A stretch of 64,000 nt of DNA from assembly GCA_018398805.1 (NCBI GenBank), contig JAGFBZ010000258.1, forward strand, positions 5,134,501 to 5,198,500. The letters run 5' to 3'. Below the pieces are notes generated by a model that worked only from the letters and a program-made list of their open reading frames with translations, searched no databases and was not told the origin of the DNA. Both the position numbers and the translations under genes were made by a program. The DNA is from Hirundichthys speculiger. Its lineage: Eukaryota; Chordata; Actinopteri; Beloniformes; Exocoetidae. Positions 1 through 12,298 of the stretch are shown here, one piece after another; the stretch's first letter is position 1; every line of letters starts with the position of its first letter.

Positions 1-239
1 TATTATTTTCTGTTTGTGTGTTGGTACCATGTAATGATAGGATAATAATTAATTGTACATTAGATCCATAACCCTCCTCTACTATGCATCTAGTCTGTAT
101 TTTGTGTAAATGAAATCCATGCAAATCCTTAAACTAAGTGCTGGGCGAAAGACATACTACTTTTCAGTGTTTTCTAGCCAATTTGCAAGTTTACACAATC
201 AGAAATTGGGACTATTTTTGTTCTGGAATATACTCCTCA

Positions 240-1960
240 CACTGCCATCTTTGGCTTTCCTAAAATGGTCTTAATACGACTGCATCTCATCACCAAATTA
301 AGAGTTTCCTCCCTAGAGATGCTTTCCCAGGCTTTTGTTGCAGCCACTTTCAGTTGCTACTTGTTTGTGGGCCTTTTTGCCTCCAGTAACTTCTGGCTCC
401 AAGTAACTGAAAAGCCTGCTGTGTTGGATTGTGATCAGGTGACTGACTTGGCCATTGAAAAATATTCTTTTTTTTTTTTTTGGCCTTCAAAAAGTCACTA
501 TGTTTGAGGTCATCATCTGTCTGCATTGTGTAGCAGCGTTCCTAGCTTTTGGAGAATTTGTTTGAATGTGAGCTGCTAGTATAGCCCTATACACTTAAGA
601 CTTCATCTTCTTCTGTCACCAGTCGCATCATCAGTAAACACCAGTGAGCCTGTTCCACTGGCAGCCATACATGCCCATACCATAACATTGCCTTCACCAT
701 GTTTGACATGTTACATGGTACATTTTGGACCATAAACTGTTCGTTTCTATCTCCAAACTTTTTTCTTCTCATTATTCTGTACCAAGTTTATCTTGGTTTC
801 ATCTGTTCAAAGAATCTGACTCCAGGCTATAGGAGGCTTTTTTTTTAGATGTTTTCTGGCACAGCATAATCTGGCTTTCCTGTTATTGAATGTTACCGGT
901 GGTTTGCTTTGCTCCCTGTAGTAAAACCTGTATTTACATTCATAAAGGGGTCTCTTGAGTGGACATTTTGACAATAGCACACGTACCCTCTCCAGGTATG
1001 TTCTTTTGATATTGTAAAGGGGTATTTCTTCACCAATGAAATTATTCTACTATAGGGGCTACTCGAGAACTAGCTACCACCAGTCAAAAGTGGTCATCAC
1101 CACTGCATTTGGGGCTTTTAGAAGATGTGAAAATGTCTAGTTTTGAACACCACAGTTCGAAACTCCCACTGATTCAGAAGGCACAGACTTAGCATGAGGA
1201 ATAATATTGACCTGCTGAACCCCACAACCACAAGAAATTCCAGGCTATGTTTCCATCATTTCAGCAAGGACAAGATGGTGATCCTGTCCATTTTGCCTTT
1301 GATCCTGTGTAGAATAATTGGAAGAAGCCACTAGCACAGAAAGGCACAGATCTGCACACCTGAAAGAGTTCCTCCCCTTACATGTGATATTCCACGGTAC
1401 TGGGGGAACCCCACTTTAGTTGTTTTTTGTGGTCTTCCAGGTGTTTTGGTGTTTCTGAGTTTACTAGTGCTTTCTTTCTTTTTAAGAACCTGTTGACTTG
1501 GCCATGCCTAAGGTTTTTGCTATCTCTTTTATAGATTTTTTTTGTTTGTTTGTTTGTTTTTTTCAGCCTAAGGATGGCCTCCTTCACTTGCATTGAGATC
1601 TCCTCAGGCTTCATATTAGTAGCTCCAGTCAAACAGCTGCCAAATACCAGCTCAATACCTGACAACTCCAGACCTTTTAGTCGCTTCATTTGTCTTGAAA
1701 TAACGAGAGAATGGACTGCATCTGGCCATTTTATTTCTTATCAGTCAATTTTCCAAACACCCTTCGAGCCCCTGAAAATGGAGGTAATTTGCTTAAAATG
1801 GCTGTAATTCCTAAATGATTAATGGCATATATTTGCCAAACCTCTAAAACAGAAGCTGAAAGTCTGCACTTCAATCACATCTTAATTGTTTTATTTCAAA
1901 TACATTGTTATGGTGTTTAAAGGCAAAACAAAAACTACCTCAAACTCATAATGTTGATTT
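240..1960 (-). mobile_element. Degenerate Tc1-like DNA transposon
   Basis: Seen: read on the minus strand, this stretch resembles the long Tc1-like family common in fish. The N-terminal helix-turn-helix region of a transposase is encoded at about 1620-1410 (reading MKPEEISMQVKEAILRLKK, then a short basic stretch). The remaining transposase and the spacer follow down to about 240, passing landmark text such as CATACCATAACATTGCCTTC at 676-695. Homology to the family breaks near 1046 and resumes near 1400, because another repeat interrupts the transposase. Stops and frameshifts are frequent, so it cannot encode an active enzyme. Known: Tc1 transposases are DDE enzymes that cut and paste at TA sites. 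Clean terminal repeats are no longer visible, so the outer limits are approximate. Confidence 0.75.
1046..1405 (+). repeat. Unclassified interspersed repeat, copy A (inserted in Tc1-like element)
   Basis: Seen: about 350 bp interrupt the Tc1-like transposase. They share an ordered series of short matches with two other places in the window (6,905-7,290 and 29,603-29,970). Shared landmarks include CACTGCATTTGGGGCTTTT, CTGATT then AAGGCA, CTGAACC..CACAAGAAAT, CAGGCTATGTTTCC, GTGATCCTGTCC and GAATAATTGGA. I recognise no protein domain, tRNA-like head or LINE tail. It is younger than the Tc1 copy it interrupts. It could be a nonautonomous DNA element or a SINE without an obvious RNA-derived head. 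Confidence 0.6.
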
Positions 1961-4900
1961 TTACCTTCCACTTATCCTCTAACTATTATACCAGCCTCCT
2001 TGTTCTGGCCTGCGTATTGGCACTGTAATATTAGGAAGCGCTTGCTCTTAATGTGCACTCATTCGTCTTGTTGCCCTAGTGATATTTGTAACAGAAAGTG
2101 GCTTTAATATAGATCCCTCTCAAAGGGGAGCACATGACCTTGCTTGGAGATACTCATACACATAAATAAACAGCATAAAGGCACACACTCTACACCCCCC
2201 ACCCCCGTTCCCGTAGCTGATATTTCCCCTGACATCAGTGATTTGAAGCAGGAAATTACTGTTATTCCTCAGTGGCGGTCATTATCAGGAGGAAAACACA
2301 ACAAAGAGTGAAGGAGAGGAAGTGAAGCTGTCCGGTCTGGCTGTAGGACACAGCGTGTGTTACATCCTCCTCTAATGCTTCAGTAATTATCCTCTGCATT
2401 TGGTCAACTTTTCCAGTGATTAAGCAAGAACAGGAAAGAAACGAAAAAGCATCCTTGAAGCTGTTTTGTGTCTGTGTAGGAGGGCTAGTTGTGAAAATGT
2501 CAGCAGCTGCCAGACAGACAGCCATAGCTCATTACTATGCAACAGCTTAATCAGCCTGCTGTCATCAGAGGCACACACACACACACACACACATTCATGC
2601 CCAGATGCACTCATCATGCTGATTTTCAACATGACTGCATGTATGTCCATATGCAAATACACACCCATAAACACTCTGAGTGCACGGTTGTTGATTTTAA
2701 CTTGAGTAGCAGGCGCGCTGCTGTCATCATGTCCATCTTAATGCAGCCGAGGGTCGATAGTTGAGCACACTTCATCCACTCAGGCCAGCTTCTATAAGGG
2801 ATAAAAATAAATAAATAAGAAAAATCAGCTTTCAGCTCTGCCAAGAACCTGTCTGAATACTCGTGACACCTAAAGCTGTGGCGTCCTTTATCTTCTCCAT
2901 CCTGACATTTTTGGGAAGCGGACAAGGACACAAGCGTGAGAATTCCTCGCAACCACCCCCCCTCATGCTCAAGCAGAAAATTTAGAGGGAAAATGTCTGT
3001 GAGACGGTTTTGCTTAATGTCAATAACCTCCTGTCTCCACAGCTGCAGCGCTGCAGAAATATTGGAATAGTAGTGCAGTTGTGCTGTTGTAGGATGACAC
3101 ACGTGAACACGGACACGCACTCCAGACGCGCTGAAGTACTGCAGCAAAAAGTGGCTACACAGGTGGTCGCAGCTGTTGGCGGCCAAACTCGCCAGACAAG
3201 CGGGTTTCTCGGCGAGCAAGCCGATGGCTCTGAAGGACGAACAATGTGCAGAATATAAATGTGAGGCATGGTAAATTCTGGAAAATTACACTTGTCAGTA
3301 AATAAGCATGACTTAGCTGCTGCCAGGTAATGAATTAATGCTTCACAGAGGTGTGAAGTGTCCAGTGGTTTGAGGAAATTGCCCACAGAAGCTGGGTTGA
3401 AAAAGAACATAGATAGATAGAAGAGGAAGAGAAATAAGGGTGTTTACTCATAGATGTGTCAAGACATGAAAGTAAGGTCCAGCAGATCTTGGTGATGAGA
3501 ACCCTGCCATGTGATGAGATGATCTACCGCAGGGGTCCAAAGTCAGCGGCTGATAGAAAGCAGGAGGCTGTGAAGAGACTGCAGCCAGGGATACATCAGC
3601 AGAGCTTATCTGTGGTGTAAATGAAAGACTTTTTGATTGATGCTGTGTTGCTAAAGTCAAATTTCAAAAAGAAAAAGAAATTTTGACCCGAACACAGACA
3701 AAAATGTTGCTCCTCTACTGCAAGCTGCTGGTTGCACTATTTGATTAAAGCCGTCTTAGAGGAGCTCTAGGAGCATATCATGCAGTCTAATTACTTAAAG
3801 ACTTTGCTAAGAAAAGCTTGAGCCACCTACAGTACCTGTGAGTCTTTCAGCTGAATCTCAGCTTTTAAAAACAGGCGTTGGTCATGGAAGTCACAGTGTG
3901 TTGGTGTGTTACTTTGAGAAACAATTACTCCAATACAGTCCAACGCCTTCCATTGCAACAATTACGACCTGTCCTGGATTAGACTGTCATTCAAGTGTTT
4001 GAAGTTGACGAGAAAAGATAAGACATGCTTCAGTTGTAAGTCTTGTGCTTTCTGGAATAAAAACTGAAAATGTCATGTGAAGTGTTGCTGACAGCCGTTA
4101 AGCCTAAACGCCCTCCTTAGCTAAACACCACAGGCTGTAACAGAGCAGAGTGTGACCTTCTCTGGTGTCGGTACCACCTGCAACAGTTCACTGAGCTGAT
4201 CTGACAAGTAAGAGCCACCCAGGAGACGCTCCACTTTGAGCAGCCTGTTTGGCAGCGTTATTGTATATTTCTGCAGGTCGGGACAGTGAGCCTGATCGCG
4301 TCCTTATTAGTTCTCTCCTGTTTGTCTTCCCTCTCTGTGATCGTTGTTTGCTCCCTTACCATCTCTCCCCTGGAGCTGAATTTAACCCTGGGCGTCTTTC
4401 TGACAGGATGACTGATGTACAGGTTTTGTCAGGTTCACCGAAACAAGCACAAGCAATACTAGCTGGCTGGGAGCCTGTCAGCGTTTGGCTCCTGAGAGGT
4501 GGCTTTCTCATGCCCCTCAAAAGCTCATCCTTGCAGTTACATGTGCAGTCCGCATATTTAAAAACTGGCCTGCCATTTGGCTAGTAAAGTATATGTAGTA
4601 CTGGATTTTTGTAGTTTAAAGCAAGATTTAAAAATGAGAAAGGATACAGGCAAAATATGAGTGTTCCGGTTATTTTCTCTTCAATGTCATGTTGTCTGTC
4701 AAAAGCATTCAGAAGTAATTTATTGTTCATCTACATATGAACATTTCAGATCAAGACGAAAATATTGCAAGATGGTTCTGATGCTGATTACTTATCAAAA
4801 TCTTGCGATTTGGACTCAAACTTTATGAATCTAGTTTCAGTTTCAGTCGATATGTTACGGACAGAAGATAAGGAGCAGCCTGCAGGAGCTGTGTGATTGT

Positions 4901-6904
4901 GTGAAACAGAGCTTGTGAGTCATGACAGAGTTACAGAGACGAGTCTGTCCTCACAGTGGGTGTTGGATTTAAACATGCAGGGTCTCTTCAGTTCAATTTT
5001 AACATAAAAACACTTACATCATTATCCAACTTATCTTGCAAAAGGCTGCTATGATGCAACTGTGTGCAATTGCAACATATGGAAATGAGAAATAGCTTTA
5101 TTCACATTAATCCACAGTCATGGTGCGTGTTTATACAGGATCTGAATACATGAATACAGGGATTTTCTTCTTTCCTTTGGTTAGTGGTTGGCCGGTATGT
5201 TTTTTGTTTTTTGTTTTTTAAAGGATGATGCTAATAAAGAAAACAAGATGGCCAACAGGCAAGTACATTTTATGTCAGTAGCAAGAGGCTATACTTATTT
5301 ATTGCATGTTATTTAAAATAAATGTGACACAAAAATGTTTATTTAACAGTATAGGTTAGGCTGCAGTGTTGGCTTACTTAAGAAAATCTTTGATTTGTTT
5401 TCAAGGCGATTATGAAGGAAAAAAGAACTAAATAAATTTCTAACAGCTGTCATTCTGAGACAACTAACTTTGTTCCAGATGTGAATCCACAAATGTTTTT
5501 GATTGAAATTTAAAAAAAAAAATTGGAGGGAAAAGCAGAGAAGAATAGCAAATAAATCATGGACTGTCAGTTATCTGGCAGTGCTTGTCTGTCCGATTAA
5601 ACAATCTGTCACTGCTTTTTGCTGAGGAAACAAAATTGATAAAAACAGCCAAGATCTGTCTCTCCATTTACCATCTATGCTGCACTACCTGTTGGTGATT
5701 TGAAGATATGGAATTGGTCTGATCATAAAATTGGCAGATAATCTGCTCCTTAGGGAATTAATGAGATGGAATCAGCTTTTTGATGATTCTGTTGAGGTTT
5801 TCATGGCATCCATTCAGATATAGGCAACTTTTCTGTTAATGTTCATCTCGCTTCATTCCAACATGTGGGAACCACAAACCAACTTAAACTGACCTCACAC
5901 TTTATGATTTCACAAGCGATTTCAAGGCCACAGACAAATTTCTATTTTCAGAAGAAAATCATGAAGAGTCTTGGTTTAGTTGTGGCTCCCTGGTGTCTTC
6001 ACTCTTGCCTCATTCAAGGCAAGTTTGTGTCACCATCCAAATAGAAGCATTGCTGTCCTTTGATTCACAAAGGGAATTGGTTGTAGTCATGTAAATAATG
6101 ACCAAAAAGGATTTCTAATCAAAATCTTACTTAGGCCAGGTTCACACTGTAGGATTTTTGAAGTCTTATAAGTTTAATGCAAGCTATGTTGAACGACATG
6201 AAATCAGTAGATGATTTATTTAATGTATGTTATACTGTGTGATTGAACATACAGTCATCATGTTATCACACACCCACCTCAGGTTCGCCACAAATGAACC
6301 ACAGTGGAAAGTTTGTTCTTGCTGTAGTGGTTGGTGTGCTTTGAAGAGAAATGAAAGGAAGAAAACAAAGTGTCTTTCTTCTTTATTTGAGTTCCACATA
6401 TTTCTTCCCTGTTTCTCCGTTGTAGTTAGCACTTTTGTTGGTAGGCTACTGTGCAGTGTGGACTTGCTAACGTTTACGTTGTTTCATGGTGGATTCCTAT
6501 GTGTTGGTTAGTTCACAGAGATCATAGAGGCAGACGCACTCGGAGACAATTCCTCCAGATTTCTGACACTGCTTGATATCTTTCACAGCCTGTCTTTGGT
6601 CACAAGATGGTTCTTTCATGTCTCTTCCTGTCTCACTGTGAGATGTACGACCACCATTTTTGAACTTTTATGGCCAATTATTTCCAAGATTGTGGGTCTT
6701 TTGTCTGAGATGACCAAAATCATAACATGACCCTGGCCTAACTCACACAGGAGCATTGTGGTAGTTTGACGGTGGGTGTTCCTGATGCTCTGGGTTGTCG
6801 CTTGAATCATCATATCATGAAAGAACCAGTCAAATTTCTTCCCACTAAATATACAAGAGAGCCAGAAATTTTGATACAGTTCCCCCTCTTATGTTGGATT
6901 CAAT
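1961..6904. other. Presumed yaf2 intron, no gene seen
   Basis: No exon, RNA gene or recognisable transposon stands out here. There is an (AC)n tract at 2,572-2,592 and several short A or T runs. The longest open frame, about 197 codons on the minus strand at 2,626-3,219, has no family resemblance and no splice context, so I treat it as chance. It probably belongs to the large intron upstream of the first visible yaf2 exon. Confidence 0.5.
2572..2592 (+). repeat. (CA)n microsatellite
   Basis: An uninterrupted run of about ten CA units. It is likely length-polymorphic. Confidence 0.95.
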
Positions 6905-7290
6905 AGGTGCTTCCCGAGTACTGTGAAAATGGTATCGTCTAGGTGGCACCAGTCGAAACCGGTTGTTACCACTGCATCTGGGGTTTTTGGAAAATACAAA
7001 AATGTACAGTTTAAAAAAAAAATGGTACAGAACTCACACTGATTTGGAAGGCAGTGATTCAGCGAGAGAGTAAGGACAAAATGAAGCGTGTCAATGTGCT
7101 GAACCTCACAAGAAATTCCAGGCTATTTTTCCCATTATTTCTGAAAGGTGAAAGTAGTGATCCTGTCTACTTTGTATGGAATAACTGGAGAGCACCACAG
7201 GACAGAAAGGCTCAGGTCTGCAAAGCCCCAGAAGAGTGTGAGTTCTGCTCCCTTATATTCTGTGGTAATCTGGTGGACCTTATTGACGAT
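6905..7290 (+). repeat. Unclassified interspersed repeat, copy B
   Basis: Seen: this is the second copy of the family described at 1,046. It begins near CTGTGAAAATGGTATCGTCT and shares CACTGCATCTGGGGTTTTTG, CACACTGATTTGGAAGGCAG, AACCTCACAAGAAATTCCAG, GTGATCCTGTCTACTTTG and TTCTGTGGTAATCTGGTGGA with the other copies. It is slightly longer at its 5' edge than copy A. It contains a 109-codon open frame starting at 7,054, but the other copies do not keep that frame, which argues against a conserved protein. Confidence 0.6.
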
Positions 7291-7352
7291 GATCAACGCT
7301 TCCAACAGAATGAATCGGACCAACTTTTCTGTTTGGCAACTCATGACATCAC

Positions 7353-8061
7353 TAGGGATGCACCGGTCCGATACTGGTCCTGATACTTACAAAATTCACT
7401 ATATTGCCAAAAGTATTTGCTCACGCATCCACATTATGGGAATCAGGTGTTCCAATCACTTCCATGGCCACAGGTGTATAAAATTAAGCACCAAGGCATG
7501 CAGACTGTTTCCACAAACATTTGTAAAAGAATGGGTCGCTCTCAGGAGCTCAGTGAATTCCATGTGATAGGATGACACCTGTACAACAAATCTGGTCATG
7601 AAATTTTCCTCGCTCCTAAATATTCCAGTCAACTGTCAGCTGTATTATAAGGAAATTGAAGTGTTTGTGAATGACAGCAATTCAGCAACAAAGTGGTAGA
7701 CCATGTAAACTGATGGAGCGGGGTCAGCAGATGCTGAAGAACATAGTGTGAAGAGGTGGTGTGAATGAACTTGACTGGCCTGCACAGAGTCCTGACCTCA
7801 ACCTGATAGAACACCTTTGGGATGAATTAGAGCGGGGACCGAGAGCCAGATCCTCTCAGCCAACATTTATGTCTGAGCTTTTTAGTTAAATTTTGTCATA
7901 GGAAATTATTGCTTAGTTTTGGGAAAAACTGCTGATGTCAAGCATGATGGTTTCAGTCTCTTCCACATGGTCAGGTATACAGCTCATTTATTATTATTAT
8001 CAAATAACTGATGTGCAGGCCGCAGGCGTCAGTATGAAAAAGTCATGTAGGTGCATCCCTA
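7353..8061. mobile_element. Nonautonomous DNA element with 12-bp TIRs
   Basis: Seen: the ends are perfect inverted repeats, TAGGGATGCACC at 7,353-7,364 and GGTGCATCCCTA at 8,050-8,061. The interior is largely occupied by a separate Tc1-like remnant (7,391-7,886), so this is an older element with a younger insertion. No coding capacity of its own is seen. Elements starting TAGGGATGCACCGAT are common in fish and are likely hAT-related, but no clear 8-bp target duplication is visible here, so the class is uncertain. Confidence 0.6.
7391..7886 (+). mobile_element. Internally deleted Tc1-like element
   Basis: Seen: the left end (CTATATTGCCAAAAGTATTT) and about 360 bp are nearly identical to the longer Tc1 copy at 10,253. 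Near 7,757 the sequence jumps to the part of the transposase encoding DELDWPAQSPDLNPIE-like residues. Compared with the longer copy, about 500-600 bp of the transposase core are missing. The right terminal repeat is absent. It sits inside the TIR-bounded element at 7,353-8,061. It is non-coding. Confidence 0.8.
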
Positions 8062-10252
8062 GATGTCAGGCCATTCAAAGACTCCCAACACATATGTTTA
8101 AGTGAGAGGTTAAAACTAGCTTATTGTGTTATTATGGTCAAAATGTTCCAAAGAAACTATACAGAGAAAGGATGTAGAGCTTTGTGTGTTGCCCCTTTAG
8201 GCTTGTCATGAAATTTGGGTGCTTTGATGGTCCTAATGTGTACTTCCCATTCTGATTACACAAATGTTAGAAAAGCAGAAAGCAATGCCTTAGAGTCATG
8301 TCTTTTCATTCTCATCAGCGCTGGGATTGTTTTTATTGTTCTCCAACACCTTTGATGTGGAACTGTGAGTGAAAATTTCAAAACAAGTGCTAGAAAACAC
8401 ATTTAGATATTTTTTTAATAGCTCTTTCCTTGAGTCCAAAAAGCTTAAATATGTCGTGTTGTGATATTTTGTATGAAAAGCAGCACTGGATAATGAATGA
8501 TAAAACAGACAGAATATGCAATTGAAACAGAATATGAGCCAGCATTTGATGTTCTGTCACACCATTTAAACAATTATCTCCACCAATAAATGTCACATTT
8601 TCTCTCTGTAATGTGGCTTACTGGTATGTACAAAGAGTGTATGACCCGGACGATGAGGCTGGCCGATATCACGTCTATGTGGCTCAAGATTACGGCTACG
8701 TGATAAGCCTGTAATTACTGCGGTGACACTGATGCATGACACTCTGTTCTGAGTGTTTGTGTAGGCAGGCGCTTGTGTGAAAGGAGACTGTAGCACAGTA
8801 CGGCCAGCGGGCTGTGGAAGGTGTCATAAACCAAAGGACGTGGAGAGCCATCTGTCTCTGTTACACACACACACACACACACGAGTGGCAGCATGTACAG
8901 GCAGGGAAATGCATTAATCATCAGGTTGGAGGAGCTCCCAGAAACAATAGACAACCCGCTGATTTAAAAAAAAAAAAAAAAAAACCTGACACGCATATGC
9001 CTTCACCTGGATTGAGGCTGTTCAGCAGAGCATAAAATAATCCATTTCACAACAATCTTACAATCATCACAGAACAATGAGATGAGATTTGTTTATAGCT
9101 GCACACTCTGGTGCATATTTGAAGACCATCAGCTGTCCTGTGGGATGTTTGCTCATCACACAATGTTCTCAATAACTGATAGCACACAGCGCAAACAGCT
9201 GCAGAAATCTGTAGTGCTATGTTTCAGATGCAGCTCATTAACAAAGCAATAGTTTTCATAAAGAAAATGGCCAAATTTGCTCTGTCAAGACCACAGATGC
9301 AATTTCAGCCTTTTAGCCTGGATGATCCTGCATTTCAATGCCTGTTTAGTCAGAATAGCAGCTGGAATGGTACAGTTAATTTTAGAGTGGGAATTTTTGC
9401 CCAAAACATCCTAAATATGCAGTTTTTCTATGTGTGGTAGTAAAACTGCCTTATTTCTTGGTGATGAGCACATTTTTGTATAACGCAAGTAAAAAAAAAA
9501 AAAAAAATCCCAAATCAGTTACAATAGGCAATTCAGTATTTCAATCATAGTTGTATTGTTTCTTTCATTCTTAAAAAATAATGGTTTGTTCATTCACAGC
9601 CATAGCTTTGGAAACTGAAAATAAAGCAGGGGCAGTCTGCCCTCTAAAAGTAATAAATGTTCTCCAGTCAATCACAAGCCCCTTACATACTGGTTTTGTT
9701 TGTGAAATATTTCTATCTTTGCTAGCAACATTCTGGTCACGTCTGACACCACAACAGAGAACAGACACATTTATCTACACATATTTTTATTCACTCGCTC
9801 TAAATAACTTAATGTGGAGTTTGGGAGATACAGAAAATAATAAAACTTATGAGTCAAACAGAAGATGAAATCAAGTGCTACATTATGGTCTGATTTTTGA
9901 GTGACTGAGGAAACAGTTGAATGAACACAGATATAGTTGAGCTGTATTCAGTCAGGTCAGGATACAAGAAAAAATGGCTCCGTGAGAAGTTCCACCAAGT
10001 AAACAACAACATTTTTCTTTCTACAATGTCGAGTTGCACTTTGGTTTTCCATAATGCTGGTTTTATGCATGTATGGGTGTACGTTTGGATAATTTTTTGC
10101 CCTTCCTTGGTTTAGTATGTAAGGGCCAACAGGGTAAAATTTGGGGCACATATTTCTATAAATATTACAGAATGTCAGTTTGCATGTGCCTTCAGACAAG
10201 GAGAAGGTTAATGTTTGTGCACATAGAGGGGAGAGAGAGGCTTGGAAGCTAC
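8062..10252. other. Presumed yaf2 intron, no gene seen
   Basis: The stretch contains a (CA)n tract at 8,863-8,882, an A-run near 8,966-8,983 and another near 9,491-9,507. I see no exon, RNA gene or recognisable transposon. Open frames are short and carry no motif. Confidence 0.5.
8863..8882 (+). repeat. (CA)n microsatellite
   Basis: A run of about ten CA units in the presumed yaf2 intron. Confidence 0.95.
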
Positions 10253-11445
10253 ACGATATTGCCAAAAGTATTTGCTCACCCATCCAAATTATCAGAACCA
10301 GGTGTTCCAATCACTTCCATGGCCACAGCTGTATGAAATTAAGCACCGAGGCATGAAGACTGTTTCTACAAACATTTGTGAAAGAATGGGTTGCTCTCAG
10401 GAGCTCAGTGAATTCCAGTGTGGAACTGTGATAGGATGACACCTGTGCAACAAATCCAGTCATGAAATCTGCTCCCTCCTAAATATTTCACAGTCAACTG
10501 TCAGCTGTATTATAAGGAAATGGAAGTGTTTGGAAATGACAGCAACTCAGCCACAAAGTGGTAGACCACGTAAACTGATGGAGCGAGGTCCGAGGATTCT
10601 GAAGCACATAGTAGAAGAGGTCGCCGACTTTCTGCAGAGTCAATCACTACAGACCTCTAAACTTCATGTGGCCTTCAGATTAGCTCAAGAACAGTGCAGA
10701 GAGCTTCATGGATGGGTTTCTATGGTGGAGCAGCTGCATCCAAGCCAGAAATCACCAGGTGCAATGCAAAGCGTTAGATCCAGTGGTGTAAAGCAGCCAC
10801 CACTGGACTCTAGAGCAGTGGAGGAACGTTCTCTGGAGGGAAGAATCACACTTCTCCATCTGGTAATCTGATGGAAGAGTCTGGGTTTGGTGGTTGCCAG
10901 GAGAACGGTACTTGTCTGACTGCATTGTGCCAAGTGTAAAGTTTGGTGGAGGGGGGATTATGGTGTGGGGATGTTTTTCAAGAGCTGGGCTTGGCCCCTT
11001 AGTTCCAGTGAAAGGAACTCTGGATGCTTCAGCATACGAAGACAATTAGGACAATTCCATGCTCCCAACTTTGTGGGACCAGTTTGGAGCTGGACCCTTC
11101 CTCTTCCAACATGACTGTGCACCAGTGCACAAAGCCAAGTCCATAAAGACATGGATGGAAGAGTCTGGTGTGGATGAACTTGACTGGCCTGCACAGAGTC
11201 CTGACCTCAATCCGATAGAAGACCTTTGGGATGAATTAGAGCAGAGACTGAGAACCAGACCTTCTCAGCCAACATCAGTGTTTGACCTCACAAATGTGCT
11301 TCTAGAAGAATGGTCAAAAATCCCCATAAATAAACCTTGTGGACAGCCTTCCCAGAAGAGTAGGAGCTTTTCTAGCAGCAAAGGGTGGACCCACGTCATA
11401 TTGATTAGGTATGGGATGTCACTTAAGCTCATATGTGAGCTTTAG
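10253..11445 (+). mobile_element. Tc1-like transposon, nearly full length, inactive
   Basis: Seen: the left terminal repeat begins CGATATTGCCAAAAGTATTT. The plus strand then encodes a Tc1/mariner transposase from about 10,390 to 11,400. Parts of it are readable in different frames: the helix-turn-helix region at 10,400-10,620, the first DDE block around 10,860-11,060, and the second block with FQHDCAPVHKAKSIKTWMEE and the DLNPIEDLWDELE stretch at 11,107-11,250. Several frameshifts and stops break the frame. The right terminal repeat is truncated, since no inverted copy of the left end follows the element's usual last bases (GGGATGTCACTTAAGCTCAT). Known: this family moves by cut and paste into TA. 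A shorter deleted copy lies at 7,391. Confidence 0.9.
11107..11400 (+). pseudogene. Tc1 transposase C-terminal fragment
   Basis: An open stretch within the Tc1-like element encodes the second half of the catalytic core. Its first part includes the second catalytic Asp context (QHDCAP) and the third acidic residue in the PDLNPIEDLWDELE block. The frame is intact here but is disconnected from the N-terminal half by frameshifts upstream, so no functional enzyme is expected. Confidence 0.8.
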
Positions 11446-11782
11446 TGACACTATATCAGTGTTTTCTTGAGAATCGCTCTAGGGAGGAGGAGGAGTGACG
11501 AGCTTGCTGTTTTCTTGATGTTTTTTCTCAAATATCAAAAGAGATGAGATCATTCAGAAATCGCTTACCCCGTCTTTAAAGACTAATAAATGTATTTAAA
11601 AAATCAGTAATAAAATGGAAAACTATCCTAACATGTCACAAAAACTCAAAACTGGTATTTGCTGTTTTGTATTTTTTTCATTTGTGTACTTCTGTTAAGT
11701 ATGTCTCCATCTACATGTAATGCTGCTGATCTGGATAACGTAAACCTTATACAGATTTTGCATTAAAATGAGAAATCACAAA

Positions 11783-12298
11783 TGATCAGCAATAAGTGCG
11801 TATGTTCACACCTGGCATTTATATGTGCACCCAAATGCTTCTAGCGTGACCAAATCTGGCCTGTCTTCTCTATATGCAACTCAACACGCACATTATGTCT
11901 AAGTCACCAAAGGCAGCAGCTGGGGGAAGAAAAAAAAATAGGCGTAACTCACAAGATAAAAGAAGGTCCGCCACAAACTTTTTCAAAACACAAGGAAAGA
12001 TTGCCACAAATGCAAAGAAAAAGTCAAATGACAGAGAACTTTATTTCAGTCATTTGCACGCACATAGTTTATTAAGCGGAGTCTGACTCAGCCCCAGGAA
12101 GCTTATGTGTTCAGACTAGAAAGGTCATGCAAACACAAGTGTGCCAGACCACTTTCTAAAGCTTCCTGAGTGACTGGATCTGAATCCTTTAAAATGTGTT
12201 CAGACCATTCATCAATGCTGTGTTGGATTATGATTGGATTTCCTAGGACACATTTTAATGCCAAGTCTAAACAGGGTCTGTGTGTTCTGAACTGATCA
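11783..12298. repeat. MITE-like element with imperfect inverted ends
   Basis: Seen: the left end runs TGATCAGCAATAAG, then CACACCTGGCATTTATATGT. The reverse complement of the right end runs TGATCAGTTCAG, then TAGACTTGGCATTAAAATGT. The ends are therefore about 50-bp imperfect inverted repeats around 0.5 kb of non-coding interior. A partial relative lies at 27,263-27,345 (ACACCTGGCATTAATATGTG). No target-site duplication is clear, so superfamily assignment is open. Confidence 0.5.

Noticed and set aside
2626..3410. Overlapping minus-strand open frames of 197 and 142 codons
   Set aside because: No family resemblance, biased composition, no splice or promoter context, and they overlap each other in different frames.
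7054..7383. 109-codon open frame in repeat copy B as a small gene
   Set aside because: The other two copies of the repeat do not keep the frame, so selection on a protein is unlikely.
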